Assembly (NCBI GenBank): GCA_905250115.1
Contig: CAJNOI010000009.1
Coordinates: forward strand, 258,221-322,220
DNA length: 64,000 bases
Direction of reading: 5' to 3'
Source of the DNA: Adineta steineri
Taxonomy: Eukaryota > Rotifera > Eurotatoria > Adinetida > Adinetidae
Position 1 is the stretch's first letter, and each line of letters starts with the position of its first letter. The translations under genes were made by a program, and so were the position numbers. This document shows positions 50,941-63,134 of this stretch, piece after piece. The notes under the pieces are model-generated. The model was given only the letters and a program-made list of their open reading frames with translations, made no database searches and had not been told where the DNA came from.

Positions 50941-52135
50941 TTATATGTGAGGTTTTTCTTTGTTATACGCTCTTTCTATTCTGTTAACTTCAAGCATCAT
51001 GGTATTCGTTCTGGATCGTCCTGTCGTTGCAATCGTTCGATTCGTCGTTACTGTGTGTCCACCCACGCTCATTTCAACTCGTACATAAAATCGTCGATAT
51101 ATTGAACTATTTTTACCAAAGATACAACCAACCATTTTGCTTATTATACAAAGAAATTCTTTTCGATACACACTTCCAGATAAAGTAAATCTATATTTTC
51201 AAGAAAAAGAAAAAATGTATATAGTAAATTGTACTAAACTATATATATATATCGGTTACTTACACATAAAAGCTTGTACTAGCGTTAATATAGACAAATA
51301 CTCGCAACAATATTGTTATAAAGCTTTCAATTGCTATTTGAGTTATACCTTTTACATCATTTTGTGTGAATGTCGAATATAGTTTTTGAACAGCGATAGG
51401 TAATGTTAATATAACAGTACATATAAATTGTATACATGTCATTTTAAGTAACTGTCGATCTCGTCTTTTTAACTGGCCAGCATTTGTGTTATTTGTCACT
51501 ACAGGAACAATTTGAGAACGTGTCTGACGAACATTATGGTAGGTTAGTAATCCTACAATAATCATAATTATAGGTGGTGTAAAACTAAATGTAGTGAAGT
51601 ATAAGAAATCATAAAAAACCCGATAAGGTCCAACCAAAGCATAACAATATGGACCAGTTTTGAGTTGTTGCATCACAAATAAACCAAGAAGATGGGAATA
51701 TATAGCGAAACCTATGAATGTTGTTATAGTAGATATGTAACGTGAATATTTTAGATTGCTTAGTTGACGACGATGTACATTTCTTGAACTAATACAATAA
51801 CGATCAATACCAGCTAAGATGGTAAACCATGACGAAAGAACCATAGAAGGATGAACCATGAAATAACGAAATCGACAGAATGCTAGATTATTTGAAACAG
51901 GATCAACGCCAAAACCATCCGCAAGTGATCGTGGGATGAGACCGAAGAAAAGAACATTTAAATTGGCCAATGACGAGCAGAAAAAATAAGTTGAACATGG
52001 ATTTTTGATAAGATTTGGACGTGTAAAAATGAGAATATTGAAAATATTTCCAGGAACACCAAAAATAAATACTACGATTGGTGCAAATCGACTGAATTGA
52101 AGATTAATAGCGTTAATAATGATTGCAGCAGACAT
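50941..52135 (-). CDS. Rhodopsin-like GPCR, copy 3
   Basis: Rhodopsin-class receptor of 373 residues; ligand unknown. Exon 1 runs 52135-51264 (872 bp, the same size as copy 2) and exon 2 runs 51190-50941. It has TM1 GVPGNIFNILIFTRPNLIKN, TM3 LAGIDRYCISSR (DRY) and the loop GQLKRRDRQLLKMTCIQF. TM7 ends NASTSFYV across the intron, continuing FTLSGKVYRKEFL-like. The C-terminal tail after TM7 has CIFGKNSSIYRRFYVR and ends NRIERAYNKEKPHI. Like its paralogues it lacks the TM2 Asp and the TM7 NPxxY motif. A 110-bp stretch (51627-51736) is identical to copy 2, far above the surrounding similarity. Confidence 0.86.
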
Positions 52136-53585
52136 TGTTAATAGGTATTTTCTAAAATGAAAACATAAGAAATATTGGGGAATGTTGTGAGATATATGTT
52201 GAAAAGTGAAAATGTTATATAGTTCACTTCAGTAAATAGAATATGTTTTATACAGTAATTTGATTTGAGAAATAAAACGATATCGGAAGAAAAAAACGTT
52301 GATATTAAGAAAACGCTTAAAACAACTTTGTCTTTTAATATTTTTTTATTACAAAGTTGAAATAGCAAAACGTCATACGACTATATATGAAAATAGTATG
52401 TTAGCGCAAACAAATTTATAGGAATGCTTCTCTTATGGCCACCTACTTTCTTATAATCAAACTTCCTTACGTCAGAAATATTATTCGAATAAGATTAAAA
52501 TCGTATATAGGGTAAGCTCCAAATGACGTATTACTATTTATTACGTAGTTAGATGTCAGCTAAATGGCGTATGAGAAATGACATGGATTTTGAGAGATAA
52601 AACAGTTTTAGTTTTCATCATCAAATGAAAATTAATTGAAATAGCTATGCATTATTTGAATTGAGTAAAAAAATAATTCTAAAGTAAGAAGATAAGTATT
52701 AGCATTTACTATTAGAGTTAATTTATTAAGAGCTTTACTCTTTCACCAAAAGCATGAATTGTATTTTTTAATAATAATAAAAAAGATAAAACAAATTGTA
52801 TATATCATAGGTGAATAATATCGAATAGAAAAGTAAAAGAAGAATATCTCTAACTAGTGGAATTGAATTGTAAGAAAATAAGATCTAATTACGTTGACAA
52901 AATCTCTCAGGAATATCAATGATTTGATATTGAATATTCAAATTTTTTCTTTTCATCATAAACCAGGCCTACTCTTTTCTGCGCAAATCAGATGTCAATC
53001 TTAAGTATGTATTAGAATTAAATAATCATAAACAAATGAATAAAATGCATTATAATATTAAAAATAAAACATAGGAATGATTACTATAAACTACTTTTCA
53101 TATTTTTGAGTATAAGTGTCATTATTGCTGTTCGTTTCATACTACTTACTGGTTCTGTAGACGAAAGTTGCGATAATACATTGAAAGGTAGTTCGAAAAC
53201 CAGTGCTCACTAATAAAGTAATGTCCAGTGAATATTTTTTAAACTAATATCACAATGAAATAAACAGAAGAGGATTTGACGAAGACAAAACATGATGTTA
53301 TAAGTTAACACGAATGATAACAGCGAGTAAATAAGTTTTACAAAATCTTATTAACCTATTGAATCTCCAGCGTATTCTTTTCAAGTAATTATCTCTATTG
53401 ATTTATTGAAACTACTTTTAAACAGCTATGGTTTAATATTGAACATGATGAAGTAATTAACTATCATTTATTCATATGAAATACTGCTTATCCTAGTTGA
53501 TAATAGTTCATTGAACAAAAAATATAATAGTATAGTTTTTCATACTAATCCAGCTTTCAAATTGTTTTTGAAAACATCTTTGATT
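52136..53585. other. Flank of GPCR copy 3, partly shared with the other copies
   Basis: No coding exon. Blocks such as 52770-52900 closely match 48990-49110 and, more weakly, 44370-44490, so the duplicated unit includes at least ~1 kb 5' of each receptor. Similarity is lost near 53180, which marks one boundary of the duplicated segment. Confidence 0.6.
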
Positions 53586-53831
53586 TTAAGTTGTATGTAA
53601 ACCTTTACATAATTGACATAGAGCTGCTTCTTTTTGACGTACGAGTATGTGCTCATCTGAAGTAACTGAATATGAAAGAACATAAGCTCGACAACGATCA
53701 TTTAACACATGCATAATCCTAATTAATTTACTGAATCGATTATGTAAATAAACATAGAAATTGTATTCATCGGTTAGACGTTGAAAAGGAATAAAAAAGA
53801 ATTTGTTATTTGATGTTGTTCTTGATAAAAA
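53586..53831 (-). pseudogene. Orphan terminal exon or gene remnant
   Basis: After an acceptor-like aattctag (53832-53839 reversed), an 81-codon open stretch runs to TAA at 53588-53586. It has protein-like composition: FLSRTTSNNKFFFIPFQRL, EYNFYVYLHNRFSKLIRIMH, LNDRCRAYVLSYSV and KEAALCQLCKGLHTT. I do not recognise it. Upstream (53840-54560) I could not find partner exons on the same strand, only broken protein-like scraps on both strands (for example plus-strand LCSYCMLPTVK near 53983-54015). It is either the last exon of a decayed gene or a small gene I cannot complete. Confidence 0.35.
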
Positions 53832-53839
53832 CTAGAATT

Positions 53840-55051
53840 AATTTCAAATTCTAAAATTCATATTCTTCAGCATATAGCTATATATATATATGACCATATT
53901 TATTCAAAGTCAAGATGATTTAATAAATAATTACTAAAAGTTACATCCTAATCAAACATCTAATGATGTACAAGGTAATTTATGTTCATATTGCATGCTT
54001 CCTACAGTTAAATAATATCATGAAATATTAATCTATTAACAGATACTTGATGTTTATGATTACTCTTTTTTATTATACGATTTTGAATTTCTACTCATTT
54101 ATGATCATAATTCAATAGATCGAAATCTAACGTATACACGCTCTAAATGAACATGTACTCGATTCATTCCTACTCATCATTAAACTAAATTCAATTCAAT
54201 ATAAACATTAGTAATACGAGCGCAACATCTCATAACTCGATTTCAGCAATTATATGATACTAACTAAAGATCAAGTTGCTTCTCGAATTATTAAATAATC
54301 AAGAGTATTGATATTTTATTAAAATATTCACATCTCTTCACCTTCATCCATTGTTATGCTATGTGTAAAATACTCACATTGTAAAGAGAAGAACCACAAA
54401 ATCAAGTCTAAAGCATATATTTGAATATTTACTATAGAAAGAACTATAATATGTCTATTAAGGATTATAATAAATACATCTATGAGCCAAAATAAATATC
54501 TGTAATTATGATGCATTTTCGATAGGTTACTAGGGACATCTATAATACTTTGAAAAAAGGATGAGACTTTTTCAATGAAATGTAGTTGTTAAAAAATTAG
54601 ATTTTGTCGATTTGTCGAATACAAATATAAAGAAAATCTACTTTGTCATTATTGATTGACTATTGGTTATTTTCTCTAAAGTCAACCTTAGAAGAAAGAA
54701 AGAAAAATTGACAAATGAGTCATTTATCCAATAGGATAGCAAAGAATAGTAGAGAGAATAAATAATAGACAATACAATAAACAAACAATTACTGACAAAA
54801 GTGAAGAGAGAAAGAGAATCACTATCTAAATATTCAATTCACTTTTGATAGTAATAGTTATTAAAATATATATAATATTCATATGTTTTACTTTTTCTGA
54901 TCATTTTTATTCTTCAGTTTTTAGATGTTATTGATAAAATATCCAACACGATGAAACAGAACATCAACATATAGTAATTAGTTTTTATTGATTTTTAATT
55001 TTCATTTATCATGTAAATTTCAAGGATAAATCAAAACTATCTTCGACTAAT
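53840..55051. other. Intergenic region upstream of the ASH1-like gene
   Basis: AT-rich. It contains scattered coding-like scraps near 53940-54010 and 54240-54300, without an intact frame. It presumably holds the ASH1-like promoter near its right end. Confidence 0.4.
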
Positions 55052-58000
55052 ATGGATGCATCGGGTCAAATGCGTGGTTGGTTTAAATTGATCGAAACAA
55101 TTCGTAAAACAGATCCGCCATCAAATGAAATACTTAAAACATCACCGAACAGTACTATAACAAATACAAATGGACACTTATCAAAATCTCCTGAAACAAT
55201 TCATATGGATAGTTTTCTACCAGAATCACCAGATCTTATTTCCTCGCCTCCTCAAAATACTTTAGCATCAACACCAATACAATCATTCGATGATACACCT
55301 GAAATTCATCCTGAACCAACACCGAAATCAACAGGTATATAAAGAATCATTGAATAGAAAATAAATATTTCTAGCAAAATAACGAATAGAGTTGTACTTT
55401 AGTATACGTTCAAGTGAATATAATTCTCTACGGTGTGTGCATCGTCATTTTATTCGAGTTATATTCTAACAATCATAAGATTAACTGTGATAGTATTGTT
55501 TCGGACACATTTATCTCTTTCGAATTACGATATCACTAAACATTCATATATTCTTTTTCAACCTTTATGATAAAAACCAAAAGTTTTGTATTGATAAAAA
55601 AATATCATAAACAGTGGGTTAAAGGTTATATGTAATGTCTTTTACAATGTAGACTATTTACTTATGAATGTCCCTGACAGTAAGAAGAATACGATTTATA
55701 TGAATATCTTATTTAAACGAGTATATATGATACTTTATACATATTTTGACTCTGACTTTCTGGCTATAATATATATTAATTTGATACAACCTTCAAGATC
55801 TAATAGTCAAAACAGTAATTGATCGTTTTGATCTGTATACATGATTCGCGAAAGCTGTAGGAATAGACATACATTGGAAGAGAAATCTAGTTTATATCAT
55901 ATTTCTTAGGCAAAAACACTGAAGATATTATATTTTTGTCGTTTGTCCTATTCAATGATCTTTGCTCTATTGTACTAATTATCGACTTTTTTTTATTCAG
56001 CTTCAAAACGTTCATCAACTCGTCATAAAAAGATTACAATTCGTAAATCAACTAGATCTAAAGAATTCTCTTCAATTACTAATACATCCGATGATTCTAT
56101 TATACATCAACGAAAACGACAATCTGCTGATACATCATTAAATATTTCAGTTATTCCATTAGCAACTGATCTTCAATCTTTACCTGGACATATTCAAAAT
56201 GAATTACGTGATCAACGTTTTGTTGATTATTCTGATATTGATACATTATCGATGCATTTAAATACATGTTTATATATTGATAAAAAATCTTTTTCATTAT
56301 CATCGTTAACTAGACAACATATATTTAAAACACGTCATAATATATTAAATAAAATCTTTAAATTAGATCATATGAAAGCGTCACAAAAAACTTCTTCGAA
56401 GAAAAATGAAGAAACAATAAACGGAAATAATTCATCATCATCAATGTCATTTAAAACCGATTGGTCAGTTAATCGTCGTAGTTCATCATCACATCGACAT
56501 GAACCAAAAAATATTTTTCATATTTTACAATTAAATCCGACAAAACAAATATTTTTAACAACAAATAAAGATTTTAGAAAAAATTTAACAATTGAAGAAC
56601 AACAAAATATTCATTATGAACAAATGAAAAGTCTTTTAATACGGACATATTATCCACATTTTCATACAGCTATTCAACGTGGTCAATATTTTGGTTCAAA
56701 ATCAAATATATTAGTAAAACATCATGATGTACCAATTATTATTAATCCACAATCACCTACAGATATTGATGAAACAATGACAATTAAACTTAATTCACCA
56801 TTACCTATTCCTCAACAAGAATCACGAAGACGTGGACGGAAACGAAAACATAAGAAAGAGAAAGATAAAGATAAACCATTACCATTAGCATTTACACAAC
56901 GTCGTGTAAGTGAAGAAATTCCACCAGTTGTTATTTTAAAATCACCACCACTACCGCCACCGCCACCGCTATCAATAGAAAAAGAAGTGGATGATAATAT
57001 GAATAATCGAAAACGTAAAACATCAATGACAATGAATTTAAATATAAGTGAAACGAAGAAAAAGAAAAAAATTATACAACCATTATCACCAGAAATTCTT
57101 ATCAATGATTATCAAGATGTTTCATATTCGGACAGGTAAGAATTAAATCATAGTATTATAATCTGCATAATACATCGTTCGCAAATATTTACCAAATGAA
57201 ATTTTCTACGATCTAGATGAATGAGAACAGATATGTAGTACGACTGATAGTCTTGATTCAAATTTTGCTTTGGTTAATTTCCGATACAGTAATTCAATAC
57301 GGTTTTGATCTATGTTTGATCATTCCTATTGGAATTTCAATAACAAAGAAAAATCATGCAGTTGATAATTATCACAAAAGTTAATTACGTAGATAGAACT
57401 CGTATGAAGCTTCATGCCATGAAGTGTTTTCTTTAAGATTATGATTGTTTGACTGAATTGTGGATTTAGTGCCCTTATTACTTCATTTTGTCATGTACTG
57501 TATAGATCAATAATGTTAAAACTACTTTATACACTTGCATTGCCTTCGGTAAAGACTTTTCTTTTATTAAATAACTCCTGATGAAATATTTGAGTCGAAT
57601 AAATCATTTATCAGTCGATGTTAAATATATAGAGAATTGTTAGTATTAGGTTGTCAAGTTTTTACCTTGAAATACATTTATATTGCTATTCTAGTGATGA
57701 TGATATATTACCTGATGAATTACCAAAACAAACTTATATTAAGAATGGCCTTCGTTCAAATTATTATAAAACTACAAGTGATATTGATATTAAATCTAAC
57801 AGGTTCGCATTTAATAAAATGTTTTTTTTAAAAGAAACAAATAACTTTTTCTTTGTTTTACTTTCAGTAATAAAAACCGTCTCTTACGTCAACGACGACA
57901 GTCTTTAGGTGCATTACCATCATTCTATACTGGTATATTTCATTCCGAAGATGATAAATTATCTATTATTAATTATCAACTTCCATATGATATTTATTGG

Positions 58001-60642
58001 TTTAGTCAAAAACAAGGAAATACAATTATATCACCTTCAAAACCTATTAATCAAAATAAGAAGAAAAAATCCAGTGAATCAAAACAAAAACAACCAGTAC
58101 CTAATAAAAGAATTATAAATAATAATTATATAGATCCATCTATTCAATCAAATATTTTATCTTCTAATAAAAAACATATTAATAAAGATTTAATAAAAAT
58201 GGAAGAATTAACTCCTGAAGAAAAACAAATTATTTTACAAACAACTATTTTTCTAAAACGTAATCTTCAACGAATAAAAGACCAAAAAGAATTAAAAGAT
58301 AAAAATAATAATCAACAAAAACAACAAATAGATGAACAAGTACCATCATTATTCTTCCCACAAAATTATTATCATTCAAATACAATTAACAAAACAGATG
58401 ATTTAAATGAAAGCTTAAATATATCTCATAAAGGTAAATATTTTTATACAAAGCATCAGTGTTTTATCTAGTGAGTGGGCGGCGCCAGTGGCGAATCTAG
58501 GATATTGGAAGGAAGCGGCAATACCTGAGTAGGGCGGGGACAATTTCGGCTCAAAACGATTTTTGAGTCCAGTCGAAGTAGTGTGAACCTATTTTTGTTG
58601 TAAAAAATCAAAACCAAGTTCTGAAGAGAGCGGGGTGAGGAGGGCCGATCACCCCCATCGCCCACCACTAGGCAGTGCCCATTCTGAAACGAGATTTAGA
58701 CAAAATACCGATAAGCGACGCCCACACGGAGTTTTCATTCCGCCCATCCGAAAAAAGAAACCTGGGTAAAATACTGCAAAGCATTAGTATAAAAGGGGTG
58801 TGGGTGGATGTGGATACTATCCTTTTTACTCTCACCAACATCTACCCACTCCCACACCCATCCTGACACCCGAGCCCGAGCCCGAGAGGCTGGAGGTCGG
58901 TACATCCCTACTCGAGACTTTACATTCTTTATAATCAATTCAAAACTGAGAAGATGAACGTAATACTTCTATGAATAAATATATTTAGATCTACTAAATT
59001 TATTTTACAATTATATTCGTCGATCACATTTTGGTAAAACTCGTCAATGTTCTGTTGAATTAATTGATAAAACATGTTATTATGCTCAATTAGCACAATT
59101 AACATTAATTTTAAATGAAATATTTGATTTATTATTAAATTATAAATGTCCAAATAGTGATATTTATCCAACAAATGCTTTAAAAAAATGTCCGTTAAAA
59201 CGTTTATTTCCAATGTATTATGAAATTATATCAAAACCAATTGATTTAACAATAATACGTAATAAATTAGATAATGGAGATTATTTTTCATATAATTCAT
59301 TTGAACAAGATTTATTATTATTATTTACAAATGCTATTGTATGTTAATTTCTATTTTATTTCAAATAATGAAACTTTTTTTGTTTTTCTAGACTTATTGT
59401 GGTGAAGATTCTGATGTTGGACGTGCTGTAAAAGATTTACAAATCTATTTTCTTGATATTTTAAAAATTGAATATCAATCAACAATTGATTTATTTAATA
59501 ATATGAATGAAGAAAATAAAAATGAAAGAAATTTAAATATTTTAAAAGATTTTATAACACGTTTACACGAGAAAGAAGTTCTCAATGGACAATGTAGAGA
59601 AATTCTTTATGATGCTATTTTTACTATAGATAATTCTTTACCAATAATAATTCCAGCAAATACACATCAAACACCAAAAAATACTTTAATCAATAAGTTT
59701 ATCATACATTGTCGATGTGGTTCTTTTTATGATGAAACTGCACTTGTACAATGTTATGCTTGTCATGTAAGAACATTAACTCCTTAGTCATTTAAATGGG
59801 GTTTACAATGAGGGAAGAAGACATAATTTTGTAGTGTAGAAGTACCGAAGTATTTACTATACAGAAATAAACGTCGTCTTTCTCAGAATAAACCCATAGA
59901 AAGAAAAATAATTATTTTCTTACCTAGAAAAAACTTAATAGCAATAATTCTTCCTTTTGAATACTGATGACAAAAATATTTTTGTTTATTTTAGCTATGG
60001 CAACATATTTCATGTGTAACAATAACTGATACATCTCGGCCTTATTTTTGTTTTGAATGTCATCCTTTATGCGAACAAAATCCTTCAGATTGTTTAAAAA
60101 CAAATGTTTGTATTTTGGAAAATAGTCAATCTTGTTATTTAACTATAACACGTTCAGATGGTTTTATAATTCGTATAAATGAATGTTATTTTGTATCAAA
60201 ACAAGAAGAAAATCCAACATCATCATCATCACAATATGATATATTTTTTATTGAACGACTTTGGATGGATGAAAATAATATCGGCAAAGCATCTGGATTT
60301 TATTATCTACGTCCATATGAAACATTTCATGAAGTTAATCGAAAATTTTATTCAAATGAAGTCTTTCGTTTTCCATCAACAAATGATTCAATTGAAATCA
60401 AAACAATTATTCGTCCATGTTATGTATTAGATACGAGCACATTCTGTAAAGGAAAACCAATATGTGAATATAGTAGTCGGATATTATCAACGGATTTATT
60501 TATATGTGAATATCGTGTAGATAAATTAGCAAGAACATTCACACGTTTACCAAAAACAAAACATATTGGAATTAATACAAAATCTTATTGTTTTGATAAT
60601 TATATTGAAAAACTTTCAATCAAAAGAGATTATCAGGTATAA
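55052..60642 (+). CDS. ASH1-like chromatin protein lacking the AWS-SET domain
   Basis: Homologue of ASH1/ASH1L, a trithorax-group H3K36 methyltransferase. Exons 55052-55334, 56001-57135, 57695-57802, 57868-58433, 58989-59338, 59392-59766 and 59995-60642 join to 1154 residues (human ASH1L ~2969). Exons 3-4 match the ASH1L segment just before AWS-SET: GLRSNYYKTTSDID (human LYSDDYKTTD) and INYQLPYDIYW (human IDFQLPYDILW). No AWS, SET or post-SET follows; a Lys/Asn/Gln-rich linker leads to the bromodomain (AQLTLILNEIFDLLLNYK, YYEIISKPIDLTIIRNKL, then YCGEDSDVGR, lacking the acetyl-lysine Asn as in ASH1L). The PHD finger is CRCGSFYDETALVQCYACHL, then WQHISC and CFECHP. The BAH domain includes FIIRINECYFV, FFIERLWMDEN, FYYLRPYET and ICEYRVDKLARTF. 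The stop at 60640-60642 could instead be a donor (cag|gtataa), so the C-terminus is uncertain. Confidence 0.82.
57136..57694 (+). other. Intron 2 of the ASH1-like gene
   Basis: A 559-bp intron (donor gtaaga after GACAG at 57131-57135, acceptor ctag at 57691-57694). Its position is where one would look for a missed exon; I see no AWS or SET motif in any frame here. Confidence 0.6.
58486..58670. mobile_element. hAT-like non-autonomous element in ASH1-like intron
   Basis: GC-rich 185-bp insertion. The left end is cagtggcgaatctaggatat and the right end is atcgcccaccacta, which reversed starts tagtggtgggcgat. Such cagtggcg...cgccaccactg-type ends are common in hAT elements. Flanking 8-bp sequences ggcggcgc (58478-58485) and ggcagtgc (58671-58678) match at 6 of 8 positions, as for an aged 8-bp target duplication. 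There is no coding capacity. Confidence 0.6.
58679..58925. repeat. GC-rich hairpin-bearing repeat in ASH1-like intron
   Basis: Directly right of the hAT-like element. It contains an inverted pair ggggtgtgggtggatgtgg (58796-58814) and atctacccactcccacaccc (58840-58859), plus a cccgagcccgagcccgag run. It ends tacatccctac, the reverse of a gtagggatgta-type terminus. The sequence motif gagtgggtgtggg recurs at about 60729-60741. Confidence 0.5.
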
Positions 60643-60659
60643 TACAAGTTTTATTTCAT

Positions 60660-60951
60660 ACCTGAATCTAATCATTATGTTTATACTGAGCGAACCGTGA
60701 GGAATTGATCTCCTCAGGTAGAGTCCGAGAGTGGGTGTGGGTTTTTTCATCCCGATCCCGATCGTCTCTCGCTCGACAGAAATCCGTCTAAGTCCCGATT
60801 CCAGCAAAAATATTCCAGGGTTTTTGATACCGTTACCATTTTCTGTGAATACAATTCATCCAGACTTAAAACCCATTAATGTATTTTCTCGGGATTCTGT
60901 AGTTTGTATCCCATTTTTAACAGAGATATCCGTTCCGATAGGATTGGGATT
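60660..60951. repeat. GC-rich repeat abutting an assembly gap
   Basis: The block has gagtgggtgtgggttttttc and repeated cccgatcccgatcg and tcccgattcc motifs, unlike the surrounding AT-rich DNA. Similar GC-rich motifs lie at 58796-58925. It runs straight into the N gap, suggesting that repeat content broke the assembly. Frames through it are not real genes. Confidence 0.5.
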
Positions 60952-61051
60952 NNNNNNNNNNNNNNNNNNNNNNNNNNNNNNNNNNNNNNNNNNNNNNNNN
61001 NNNNNNNNNNNNNNNNNNNNNNNNNNNNNNNNNNNNNNNNNNNNNNNNNNN
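60952..61051. other. Assembly gap (100 N)
   Basis: Exactly 100 N between the ASH1-like gene and UBE2D. True size unknown. If the ASH1-like gene has a further 3' exon, it would have to lie here or be missing. Confidence 0.8.
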
Positions 61052-61376
61052 TGTTCATCTTTCATAACATAAACACAAACACATCGTACATACATATACA
61101 TACACACAATAGGAGATGATGATGATGATGATGTTGTGATGGTTTTTTTTTAATATGTCACTCTCTCCCTCTTTCACTTCATGTTCATTCAAACACACGA
61201 AAAAAGAAGAAAGAAAGACGAGCTTAAAAAGGAGAAAAAAAAGTATATGTGTGTGTGTGCAAATTCAAAAGAAAAGGAACAAACAAACAGGAAAAAAAGA
61301 GAGTGTGTATATAGACGCATTGATGTCTCTTTTCTTGATGATTATTTGTTGCACACTTGATCATGTCTCGAAATTT
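61052..61376. other. 3' region of UBE2D with GAT microsatellite
   Basis: Right of the gap: a run of about six GAT triplets at 61115-61132 and CA/TG-rich simple sequence. This is probably UBE2D 3'UTR and downstream DNA. No exon was seen, including no plausible final exon for the ASH1-like gene. Confidence 0.45.
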
Positions 61377-62115
<739 letters not shown>

Positions 62116-63134
62116 TCTACCAGACACAAATATATAGATATACTATATGCAATTAGACGAGTATTTAAATTGTTGTATGGGAAGTTTGAGGAAAGAGAGA
62201 GAGAGAGAAAGATCTAGAAAAAAAAATTTTTTTTTTTATTATCTTTACCAATGTGCGTTTTTTCTTTTGTTATTAATGGAGGACAAGAAGACAACAATGT
62301 CGACGAAAAGAAAGAGGTTGCGAGAAGCATTTGCTGCCGAACGCAAGTTCGCCTCTTCATGGTAAAGAAAAAAAAGAATAAATAGGGGAGAAAAGGCGAC
62401 GACGACGACGACGATGTTTAGCGGGGCAGTAGAGGGAAATAAGGAGAACGAAAGAGAAAAAAAATCAGGTTATTATGGGGCAATCGATGTCAGATGATTG
62501 AATATTGAACAAAAATGATATTAATTGAATGTAGTTTTTTTTGCCTCTGACGAATTAAATTATATCGATGTTTATTATAAGATAAAAGACAAGCGGTTTG
62601 AAAGAAGCGATAAAAAAAGAGTTTTTGAAATAGAAAGAAAAATACATAGAAAAATTTTAGAAAACTAAACAAATAAGGAAAAAATAATTTTATGATTTAT
62701 TATACATCTACATTCAAAATTTAAATCTACATACAGAAAACCATCTGTTAGCGAACTAGTTGGTTGTATCTAATGTTTTTTTTTTATTTCTTTCTTCCTC
62801 TATTACACTGTTTCTACATCACTGCGTAATAAATATATATGATTCATATTGCACCTAGCGCTTCTAATACATTTATTTAAAATATAATAAAGAAAATATT
62901 CAAAATTATTTATTTATTTCAAATAAAATATCAATTCATATTGGTTAGAAATAGATAAATGCGTAAATTAAATGTTTGATAGAGGAAAAGAGGAAAAACT
63001 AATGAAGTGTAATAGATAATGACGTCATCGATCAGCTGTGAATCATCTCCTTAGCAACGCCATGGGTTTTTACCAAGAGGGAAGTAGTGAATTATTTATT
63101 TTTGATCCTTTCTAATAAATCCATTTCACTTGGA
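62116..63134. promoter_or_regulatory. Divergent promoter region UBE2D / OGDH
   Basis: About 1 kb between the divergent starts. It holds a cgacgacgacgacgacga run at 62397-62414, a perfect palindromic CRE, tgacgtca, at 63020-63027, and ttagcaacgc at 63051-63060, which resembles an RFX half-site. The last two lie 110 and 75 bp upstream of the OGDH ATG. No coding sequence is supportable. Confidence 0.45.

Noticed and set aside
58675..58938. Open frames on both strands in the ASH1-like intron
   Set aside because: They fall within GC-rich repeat DNA with a hairpin and hAT-like ends; lack of stops reflects base composition.
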